Positions 1-5,279 of a DNA stretch of 7,900 nucleotides are shown piece after piece. Positions within the stretch are counted from its first letter, which is position 1; the number at the start of each line of letters is the position of its first letter. The stretch lies in assembly GCA_963580245.1 (NCBI GenBank), contig CAUZJO010000174.1, positions 1-7,900 on the forward strand. Direction: 5' to 3'. This stretch comes from CAUZJO01 sp963580245 (lineage in GTDB: Bacteria > Sumerlaeota > Sumerlaeia > MVZB01). The notes beneath the pieces were generated by a model. It was not told the origin of the DNA, made no database searches, and worked only from the letters and a program-made list of their open reading frames with translations. The translations under genes were made by a program, and so were the position numbers.

Positions 1-87
1 CGCAAGCTGATCCCCGCCGGGACCAGGGCGGACATCTCCAGCGGGCACGTCCCCCGGAGTGGCGAGAACCCTTGGCTGGAACCTTGA
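1..87 (+). CDS. rpoC: Possible C-terminal end of RNA polymerase beta' subunit (partial)
   Basis: An open frame enters from the left edge and ends at TGA 85-87, giving 28 residues that begin RKLIPAGT. The string LIPAGT is the signature close to the C terminus of bacterial RpoC, where it usually appears as G-[KRH]-LIPAGTG. The rest, ADISSGHVPRSGENPWLEP, is a low-complexity tail, and such tails vary greatly between RpoC proteins. The call rests on that short motif only, and the residue after PAGT is Arg rather than the usual Gly. It could be chance in a GC-rich frame. If right, the structured region to its right is the 3' untranslated region of an rpoBC operon. Confidence 0.42.
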   Translation, partial: RKLIPAGTRADISSGHVPRSGENPWLEP

Positions 88-97
88 TAAAGCCGCG

Positions 98-158
98 AGA
101 ATCCACTTTCTTCCCCCGATCCCCCCCAGGGTCGCCTCGGCTTGAGATCGTGGATTCT
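98..158. repeat. Inverted repeat AGAATCCAC / GTGGATTCT
   Basis: Nine-base perfect arms lie at 98-106 and 150-158. A second, inner pair, CGATC (117-121) and GATCG (146-150), touches the right arm, and a C-rich stretch lies between. It starts eleven bases after the stop codon at 85-87. In RNA it could form a long-loop hairpin at the 3' end of the gene to the left. There is no T-tract after it, so it is not a standard intrinsic terminator. Function unknown. Confidence 0.4.
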
Positions 159-247
159 GGAGCGTTTACCGCCCTTTGTATCGGAGTTCGCTCGAAATCT
201 GGGCCGGATGCGGTCGCCAAGCAATTCCTGCCCCGTCACGGTCCGAG

Positions 248-300
248 GGGCCGCCAGGGCTCGAACGTCGGCCCCGACTTCCGATTGCCCGTGGCGGCCC
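248..300. repeat. Strong GC-rich hairpin
   Basis: GGGCCGCC (248-255) pairs with GGCGGCCC (293-300), and GGGC (257-260) pairs with GCCC (287-290) across a small bulge. Inside the loop, GTCG (267-270) can pair with CGAC (275-278). The result is a long stem capped by a smaller hairpin. No T-run follows on either strand, so it is not an obvious terminator. It may be a structural RNA element or part of a 3' untranslated region. Confidence 0.45.
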
Positions 301-330
301 TCTATGGCGATCCTTGGCCCACTTCACACC

Positions 331-370
331 AAAAAGAAAACCCCCGGCCAGGGTCAGCCCCGACCGGGGG
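331..370 (-). terminator. Intrinsic terminator for a leftward transcript
   Basis: CCCCCGG (341-347) pairs with CCGGGGG (364-370). Inside, GGG (351-353) pairs with CCC (358-360) around a TCAG loop. On the minus strand the hairpin is followed directly by TTTTCTTTTT (complement of 331-340), the classic rho-independent arrangement. No gene on the minus strand sits immediately upstream of it. The nearest minus-strand gene is the integrase remnant ending at 712, beyond the tRNA. It may stop read-through from that side or belong to a lost gene. Confidence 0.7.
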
Positions 371-476
371 AGAATGTTCACATCTGAACGGTTCCCAGAA
401 TTTGCCGGAATGTTTCCGAGAACGGGGCCGGTATCGGGGCCAGACGGGGAAGGTAACGCTCCCTGAGGGATTGCAC

Positions 477-504
477 TTGACCCGTGTAGAATGGTTGATA
501 CTAT
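477..504 (+). promoter_or_regulatory. Candidate sigma-70-type promoter for the tRNA-Leu gene
   Basis: TTGACC (477-482, five of six to TTGACA) and TACTAT (499-504, four of six to TATAAT) are separated by 16 bases. The predicted start lies about ten bases before the mature tRNA 5' end at 522, which is a normal leader. It is a match by eye only. Confidence 0.5.
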
Positions 505-521
505 TGAGCTTAGCATGGTGC

Positions 522-608
522 GCCGGAGTGGCGGAATCGGCAGACGCGCGGGACTCAAAATCCCGTGAGGGCAACCTCGTGTGGGTTCGACCCCCACCTC
601 CGGTACCA
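522..608 (+). tRNA. tRNA-Leu, anticodon CAA, with encoded CCA
   Basis: A complete type II (long variable arm) tRNA of 87 bases. The acceptor stem GCCGGAG (522-528) pairs with CTCCGGT, with one G-U at the first pair, followed by discriminator A (605) and CCA at 606-608. The anticodon stem is CGGGA (549-553) with TCCCG (561-565). Its loop CTCAAAA gives anticodon CAA at 556-558, which reads UUG. The variable arm pairs GAGG with CCTC. The T arm is GTGGG-TTCGACC-CCCAC. The D region has the usual TGGCGGAATCGGCAGACGC pattern of bacterial tRNA-Leu. The integrase remnant starting about 100 bases downstream suggests that its 3' half served as an attachment site. The gene itself looks intact. Confidence 0.97.
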
Positions 609-669
609 CGTTTAACCTTAACAAAATCAGTCATCCAACCTATTCGTGCCCATTCACCGGTTTTGCGTG

Positions 670-724
670 ATATGCTTGGAATATGCCTGGAAAACCTGCA
701 CCTTTGCTGCATCAATGCTGCATC
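670..724. repeat. Two pairs of direct repeats with 11-base period beside the tRNA
   Basis: ATATGCTTGG (670-679) recurs as ATATGCCTGG (681-690), with one mismatch. TGCTGCATC (705-713) recurs exactly at 716-724. Both pairs have an 11-base period, about one helical turn. They lie between the tRNA 3' end and the integrase coding region, and the second pair overlaps the integrase stop codon at 712-714. Phage and island integrases bind short direct repeats in this position. The repeats are seen directly; the role is inference. Confidence 0.4.
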
Positions 725-1283
725 CGTTCTGGGGCCTGTCCAGTCCCCGCTTTTTTGAACGCCCCCAACCCCTCGATTAGCTCTTGAGCCAGGGGCACGA
801 TTGCGCTAAGTCGCCCCATATCCATTTGGTCGTATCGGGCGGATAATATCGTGACCGGCGCGTGACCGATGTAAGCCTGAACCGTGGCGAGGTCAGCACC
901 CGCCCTGCGCATTGCTGTGACGAAGGATGCTCGGAGCCGCCGGGGAACAAATTGTGGTGGTAGGTCCATGCCAGCAATTCTTCCCCCTCGTAATGCCGCT
1001 TTCCAAACCTGGCTTACGTAATTTGGTTGATATGCCCCATTGGGCGAACCAAAGAGGTACCCTTCAGGGTGGCGAACCTTCATGCTGCCTATCCATCGTC
1101 GCAAGGCTTCCATGACCGCACGGCATACGGGGATGGTTCGATAGCTGTGACTATTTTTCGGTCGATGGGCTGGCGATTCGCCTATTCGAATCGTCCCCGA
1201 ATGAAAATCGATATCCGCCTCGCGTAAATAGGCTGCTTCATACATGCGGAGCCCACAAAAACCCGGTTCAGCGAAGAAGAGCT
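712..1283 (-). pseudogene. Tyrosine recombinase / integrase, C-terminal catalytic domain only
   Basis: The reading frame runs leftward to a stop at 712-714 and carries the catalytic core of the tyrosine recombinase (phage integrase) family. GLRMYEAAYL holds the first Arg (codon 1246-1248). PKNSHSYRTIPV holds the beta-hairpin Lys. RRLRASFVTAMRRAGADL holds the second Arg, with the box II His replaced by Arg. YIGHAPVTILSARYDQ holds the box His and the nucleophilic Tyr. Such enzymes cut and rejoin DNA at attachment sites, often in tRNA genes, which fits the tRNA-Leu just to the left. The N-terminal arm-binding and core-binding domains are absent. Beyond about 1283 the frame stays open, but only as the antisense of the prepilin gene, so the apparent 349-residue protein is an artefact of fusion. 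A full integrase would be roughly 300-400 residues; about 190 remain, so it is probably inactive. Confidence 0.82.
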
Positions 1284-1895
1284 GCTGGCCACCATCGCGG
1301 TTCCGAATTTCCTGGAGGCGCAGACGCGCAGCAAGATCAGCTGGACGATGGCCGACATGCGTTCCATTGGCGTTGCCTTGGAATCTTATATCGTCGATCA
1401 TAACAACTATCCGATGCCGCAATGGGCCGGAGAGAATGCAACCTTGGTCCTCGGTTTTCTGATGATCGAACCGGCGATCATTCGCGGCCATCCAGTGCCG
1501 TATATCGGCGTTTTGCTGACGACGCCCACGGCCTATTTGTCGAGTGTCCCTTTCAGCATTTATAACACGCAACTTCAGCAGGTGGCCGACAATTATACGG
1601 GTCGAAAGATGTCTTTCTGGATAAATGTCGTCAAACCAGGATATCATAATAGTAGCATGGATGCCTGGATTCGGGACATGCGAGTTTCGCTGCTCGACAA
1701 GTTCCCGGACACCGTCCATTGGCTCATGGAAAGCGCAGGCCCAAATCTGTCGTGGTGGCATGGCGCCAGGGGGGCGACACTATTAACACAAGGCGCGATC
1801 CACAACGATATCTTTATGATCCGACCAACGGGACCATCAGCGATGGAATGATCGTTTATGCGGATAAAGGTTGGATTTCGGGCAGCGGTATTTAG
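1282..1895 (+). pseudogene. Type IV prepilin-like (type II secretion pseudopilin-like) protein, 5'-truncated and frameshifted
   Basis: The frame reads LATIAVPNFLEAQTRSKIS then MADMRSIGVALESYIVDHNNYP. This is the region just after the hydrophobic helix of PulG/GspG-like prepilins, as found in Planctomycetota-type bacteria. The cleavage motif (GFTLIE), the first half of the helix and a start codon are missing; the sequence to the left is integrase. Further on, LTTPTAYLSSVPF and a SAGPNLSWWHGA segment match the usual middle and rear parts of such proteins. Near 1769-1774 (six G) the frame breaks. One base further, the next frame continues as GGDTINTRRDPQRYLYDPTNGTISDG and ends at TAG 1893-1895, a typical C-terminal pattern of this family. 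One extra G would restore the frame. Without the break fix, the first frame stops at 1849-1851. Such proteins normally act in pilus or secretion-system assembly at the inner membrane. The gene is broken, unless the sequence contains assembly errors. Confidence 0.8.
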
Positions 1896-1910
1896 ATTGC
1901 GCAATTATAG

Positions 1911-1916
1911 AGGAGG
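1911..1916 (+). promoter_or_regulatory. Strong Shine-Dalgarno AGGAGG fixing the start at 1927
   Basis: AGGAGG lies ten bases upstream of ATG 1927. An in-frame ATG at 1858 is also possible, but it lies inside the prepilin C-terminal coding region. Its extra 23 residues would precede a good signal peptide, and no comparable binding site stands before it. This decides the start in favour of 1927. Confidence 0.75.
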
Positions 1917-1926
1917 GAACATCACA

Positions 1927-4701
1927 ATGCGTACAAGTATTAACGAGCGGCGATTGTGGATTCAGATCGCTCTCTTCGGCGTGTTTACCGCCGGAGTCTC
2001 CGGGGTGAGCGATGAATATCAGTCGGATCCCGTTTTTGAACAATACGCCACGATCGAAGCCGAGACCGATGGCGTGCCGGTCTATTCGCTGGGCAATATC
2101 ACCTATATCTACGGCGTCAGCCCCGAACTGGCGCCGGGGATTGTCATGCAGGAGGGAAACACCCATCCGAAAACGAAAATCCGGCCCAAGAAATCGTGGG
2201 AGATCGAGAGCAACTGGTTCGGGGCTTATCCGGCCTCGCCGCAGGTTCGCACGGCACGGAACGACAGCACGCCGTTGCTTCCGATTCACTTGATCGACGG
2301 CGATCCTGATACCGCCTGGGCCAGTTATGGCTGCTTCGCCCCCGACGTTCGTGACGAATGGGTGCGTATCGACCTGCCGCGCGAAAGCACCGTTTCCTCG
2401 GTGGCGCTCGTCTGTAGTCAGAATTTTGCCATGGGCGGCTGTACCGGCATTTTTTATGACACGGTAACCTACGAGAAGGGGAAACTGACCGACTGGATGG
2501 GATTTCACCGCTGGGGTGGGCGGGCGTTGCCGCGCAGGCTGACGGTCCAAGTCAGCCGTGACGCCTGGCACTGGGAAAACGTTTATGAGAGCGGCGATTT
2601 ACAGGGCAATGAGGATGGAGAAACGGTCATCTCGTTTGACCCGGTTTCGGCCAAGCAGATCATGGTCAAAGCCGGTGATTTCCCGCGTATCCTTGATAAG
2701 TACGTCGGCTACGGCTGGTCGATGGGCGAATTGGAAGTGCGCGCGCCCGACGGCGATAACCTCGCGCTGATCTCCCGCGGGGCCGGTGTTTCGGCCTCTT
2801 CCACCACGCATCTATTGAGCAATGACCGGTTCACGCAGCAGTATTGCTTTGCGCCTGTTCTTTACGATCTCGGCCTGAAGTGGGTCGTGATTACCTCCGA
2901 TGAAGGGATGCAGGGCTGGCACAACGTCGAGCACGTGAAGGGCCAATTGGAAGTCGATCCGGCGTTCGACGCGATGATCACTGATCTTAATGAAAAAGGG
3001 ATCAACGTCATCATGGGGCTTGATGTCAAGGCCAATCCCGTCTATCTGGGACGCAAGATCGACTGGGTACAGGCGCGCTACCGCGAGATCAACAACGATT
3101 ATTACGACTCTCCCGGCTGGGTCTATGAGTTCGACGGAATGCTGGAGCCTTACCTTCGATACGTCGAATTCATCGCCCGCCATTTCAAAGGGCGTGTCGC
3201 CTACTACACCTTCGCCGCCGACGTGCCCGAATCGGCGAACCTCGATTTCTTTGCCACGGCGATGGGTTTGATCAAGGAAATCGATCCCGAAGTGGAACTG
3301 ATCGGCGGCGAGTCGCATTTCTTTTTCCCCGGCTCCAGCGTCGAGCAGGGCAAACTGCGGCTGGCCGGCCGAACGTTGCTCGCGCGTGAAAACATGAACC
3401 TGGCCGATGGCGCCGTGAGTGTGAAGGCGAGGAGCGGAGGCGGCGAGGTCGGATTGCTGCTGCGTTTCCAGGACGAAAGCAATCACATCGCGGCGACGTT
3501 TAACCCCCACGGCGGTGGGCTGAGCATCCGTGAGGTGGCTAATGGGAAACAGGTCAGCGCCGTCAATCAGGAAAGCAGTTTGGGTGCCGAGGTGACATTA
3601 CGGGGTGAAGTCAGCGGCTCGACGGCAACCCTTTCGGCCTCCGACGGGAAACGAACCGAAACCCTAACCCACGAAATCGAGAGAATCCGCAAAGCCGGGT
3701 CAGTGGGGCTCTATTACGAGCCCGGTCCCACTTCCCCGATCCACGTCGCGGCGCCTGGGCGGGCGCTTCAGCCGAATTTTATTGCCCGGTTCGATGATTT
3801 CACGGTGAACGATCGTGATGGCCGCAAGATCGTGAGCGATCCGTTCGATACGACGAGTGAACGGGCGGATGGCTGGCGGCTGGTGGAGGGACGCTGGATG
3901 GCCGACGTGCCCAAGAGCGAGCGGGCGCTGATACCCACCATGACCACCCTGGGCGCGCCGTTGCCCGGAGCGCGGGTGGACGCCGGCGGCACGCTCGATG
4001 CGCTCCAGAGCTATTACCCCGCCGGACGCGCATACCGGCGGACGCTGCGCGCGCTGGGCTACGAGGGCTTGTTCAATTACTGGTTCATGACTTGGGCCGC
4101 CTATCCTCCGGGGCCAACCCAGCCAGGCCGGCCCGATTTCATCGGACTGAAGGATGAAATCGGCTTCACGGATTTCCGTTATTGGTGCGACTCGGAAATC
4201 GAACGCGCGAAAAACGTGGCGCAGAGTTTTGTCGGCAGCGCCGCGCTTGATACGTTGGCCCTTTACTGCAATCCCTACATGACATCCAGCCTCGTCGGGC
4301 AGTCGCTCTTCCGCGTGCCCGAGCCCGCCCAGACGATTACCCCGATGCAACCCGATCCCGGTTACTATGTGCTGAGGACCATCTGCACGGCTCTCGACGG
4401 CTGGCGTGGCCGGGAGTTTGAGGTCCGTTTCGATGAGGGCGCGCAATTCGAGTGCTTCACTTTTGAACGTGGCCCGGATGAACGCATGATCGCCGCATGG
4501 ATTCCCGGGCCGACGGGCGACGAAATGACCGAAGCGAAAACAAAGATCGTCATCCCTGGCATGAATGCTTCGAATTGCCGGGTCATCGACCTGTTTAACG
4601 GGACCGAACAGGAACTTAACTTTCATGCAACCGGCCAGGATACCGTGCTCGATGGCATCCTGATCAAAGATTACCCAACTCTCATACGATTCAAACAGTG
4701 A
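1927..4701 (+). CDS. Secreted multidomain protein: discoidin-like, TIM-barrel (glycoside hydrolase clan A-like) with embedded jelly-roll domain
   Basis: A 924-residue protein. Residues 1-26 form a signal peptide (basic start, then WIQIALFGVFTAGVSG), so it is exported. Residues about 110-273 look like a discoidin (F5/8 type C) carbohydrate-binding domain: LIDGDPDTAW at 122-131, EWVRIDLP, LTVQVSRD and a closing GELEVRAPD. From about 290 a TIM-barrel begins (LGLKWVVITSDEG, then LNEKGINVIMGLD, then YYTFAADVPES at 426-436, then IKEIDPEVELIGGE), resembling GH39-type clan A enzymes. The Asn-Glu acid/base pair expected after strand 4 is not present (AAD at 430-432). Residues about 475-660 are a concanavalin-like jelly-roll insert (GRTLLAREN at 481, GEVGLLLRFQDESNH at 506, FDDFTVND at 622-629). 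The chain then returns to barrel-like sequence and ends in a beta region with LFNGTEQELNF at 889-899. It lies 31 bases after the prepilin remnant. Function is probably polysaccharide binding or breakdown; activity and substrate are unknown. Confidence 0.72.
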   Translation: MRTSINERRLWIQIALFGVFTAGVSGVSDEYQSDPVFEQYATIEAETDGVPVYSLGNITYIYGVSPELAPGIVMQEGNTHPKTKIRPKKSWEIESNWFGAYPASPQVRTARNDSTPLLPIHLIDGDPDTAWASYGCFAPDVRDEWVRIDLPRESTVSSVALVCSQNFAMGGCTGIFYDTVTYEKGKLTDWMGFHRWGGRALPRRLTVQVSRDAWHWENVYESGDLQGNEDGETVISFDPVSAKQIMVKAGDFPRILDKYVGYGWSMGELEVRAPDGDNLALISRGAGVSASSTTHLLSNDRFTQQYCFAPVLYDLGLKWVVITSDEGMQGWHNVEHVKGQLEVDPAFDAMITDLNEKGINVIMGLDVKANPVYLGRKIDWVQARYREINNDYYDSPGWVYEFDGMLEPYLRYVEFIARHFKGRVAYYTFAADVPESANLDFFATAMGLIKEIDPEVELIGGESHFFFPGSSVEQGKLRLAGRTLLARENMNLADGAVSVKARSGGGEVGLLLRFQDESNHIAATFNPHGGGLSIREVANGKQVSAVNQESSLGAEVTLRGEVSGSTATLSASDGKRTETLTHEIERIRKAGSVGLYYEPGPTSPIHVAAPGRALQPNFIARFDDFTVNDRDGRKIVSDPFDTTSERADGWRLVEGRWMADVPKSERALIPTMTTLGAPLPGARVDAGGTLDALQSYYPAGRAYRRTLRALGYEGLFNYWFMTWAAYPPGPTQPGRPDFIGLKDEIGFTDFRYWCDSEIERAKNVAQSFVGSAALDTLALYCNPYMTSSLVGQSLFRVPEPAQTITPMQPDPGYYVLRTICTALDGWRGREFEVRFDEGAQFECFTFERGPDERMIAAWIPGPTGDEMTEAKTKIVIPGMNASNCRVIDLFNGTEQELNFHATGQDTVLDGILIKDYPTLIRFKQ

Positions 4702-4711
4702 GGCCCCCAAA

Positions 4712-5054
4712 GTGAAAAGAGAAACCCTTGCGCGACTGACGACTCTGATGATTGCCATCACGGTTTTCTCGGTTGCTCGACGCGCGGGACCGCGTGATCA
4801 AGCTCAACTACGAACTTCCGGCGGACGTCGCCTGTTCCGCGCAGCTGAAGATCAGCCTGCTTGGCCGGCGGGAAAAACTGCTCGCCGAATGGACCCAGTT
4901 GGTCGAGGAGCCTAAAGGTAAACTGCAATTTCATATTGAGTATAAGGGCACGGGTCGGTATCTTCACGTGGTGGGATATGTCGCCGGGGTCGGACATCAG
5001 ACTTATTCGGGCGGTGCCTCGGTTGTAAGGGATGCGCGTTTATCCGCCAGGTAA
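4712..5054 (+). pseudogene. Short secreted hypothetical protein, apparently frameshifted
   Basis: GTG at 4712, ten bases after the stop of the large secreted protein, opens a signal peptide-like start: KRETLARLTTLMIAITVFSVA. After about 4780 that frame becomes Arg/Gly-rich noise and stops at 4915. The neighbouring frame takes over with a natural-looking sequence: DRVIKLNYELPADV, LKISLLGRREKLLAEW, then EEPKGKLQFHIEYKG and GRYLHVVGYVAGVGHQTYSGG. It ends at TAA 5052-5054. Joining them requires a one-base shift between about 4752 and 4795. The second part alternates hydrophobic and polar residues and looks like a small beta-sandwich of about 85 residues. I do not recognise the family. The alternative is an intact 100-residue protein from TTG 4752 in the second frame without a signal peptide; I find that less likely because no binding site precedes it. 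Confidence 0.5.
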
Positions 5055-5064
5055 TGGACGGCCT

Positions 5065-5089
5065 GGGGCCGCGACGGAATGTCGGCCCC
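5065..5089 (+). terminator. GC-rich hairpin after the secreted-protein cluster, possible terminator
   Basis: GGGGC (5065-5069) pairs with GCCCC (5085-5089). CGAC (5072-5075) pairs with GTCG (5081-5084) around the loop GGAAT, with a two-base bulge. It starts ten bases after the stop at 5054, the right place for a terminator. No T-tract follows, so termination would need Rho or another factor. The stem is seen; the function is inferred. Confidence 0.4.
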
Positions 5090-5166
5090 GGGAAATGACC
5101 CGCGCGGCCCCAAATCCACCTCGGATCATCCCCTCCACGTGACATTCTCGAAATGCATCTGACGCC

Positions 5167-5195
5167 TTGAAAACCCAATCCGAAAAGTGTCTTAT
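5167..5195 (+). promoter_or_regulatory. Candidate promoter for the E1 fusion gene
   Basis: TTGAAA (5167-5172, five of six to consensus) and TCTTAT (5190-5195, four of six) are 17 bases apart. Transcription would start near 5202, leaving a leader of about 78 bases before ATG 5280. This agrees with the gene being transcribed separately from the cluster to its left. Match by eye only. Confidence 0.38.
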
Positions 5196-5279
5196 GCCCG
5201 GAGCCCCTCTGTCAGGTTCATGGTGAGGCAGTACATTTAGACAGACCCGAGACGCGCCGCTCCTGGCGGGAGAATTGTA

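Larger units (their letters stand above)
88..521. other. 434-base region without a convincing gene
   Basis: Several overlapping frames are open here on both strands. None has a recognisable protein motif or a good ribosome binding site, and those that run right cross the tRNA gene. The region holds the inverted repeat at 98-158, a strong GC-rich hairpin at 248-300, a leftward intrinsic terminator at 331-370 and the tRNA promoter at 477-504. I looked for tmRNA, RNase P RNA and SRP RNA signatures and found none that I could support. A structured non-coding RNA in 150-330 remains possible. Confidence 0.6.

Noticed and set aside
374..466. A 30-codon plus-strand frame starting MFTSERFPEF
   Set aside because: No binding site, no recognisable relation, and only a short open stretch in GC-rich DNA just before the tRNA promoter.
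166..715. Minus-strand frames of 152 and 137 codons crossing the tRNA
   Set aside because: Their striking segments (such as VEPTRGCPHGILSPARLPIPP or TRLPSRDFESRASADSATPA in part) are the well-known antisense translations of tRNA-Leu genes, which often appear as false proteins.
72..758. Plus-strand frame of 228 codons
   Set aside because: It runs straight through the tRNA gene and the terminator hairpin, has no recognisable domain and no convincing ribosome binding site.
1284..1761. N-terminal half of the 349-codon minus-strand frame as part of the integrase
   Set aside because: This stretch is the antisense of the prepilin coding sequence and shows no integrase core-binding domain pattern. 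It is open by chance.
1858..1926. Upstream ATG as the start of the large secreted protein
   Set aside because: It overlaps the prepilin C-terminal coding region, has no ribosome binding site of its own, and would put 23 extra residues before a good signal peptide that has its own AGGAGG.
3700..4761. Minus-strand frame of 353 codons
   Set aside because: Antisense of the secreted TIM-barrel protein; the composition is rich in Arg, His and Gly and no domain is recognisable.
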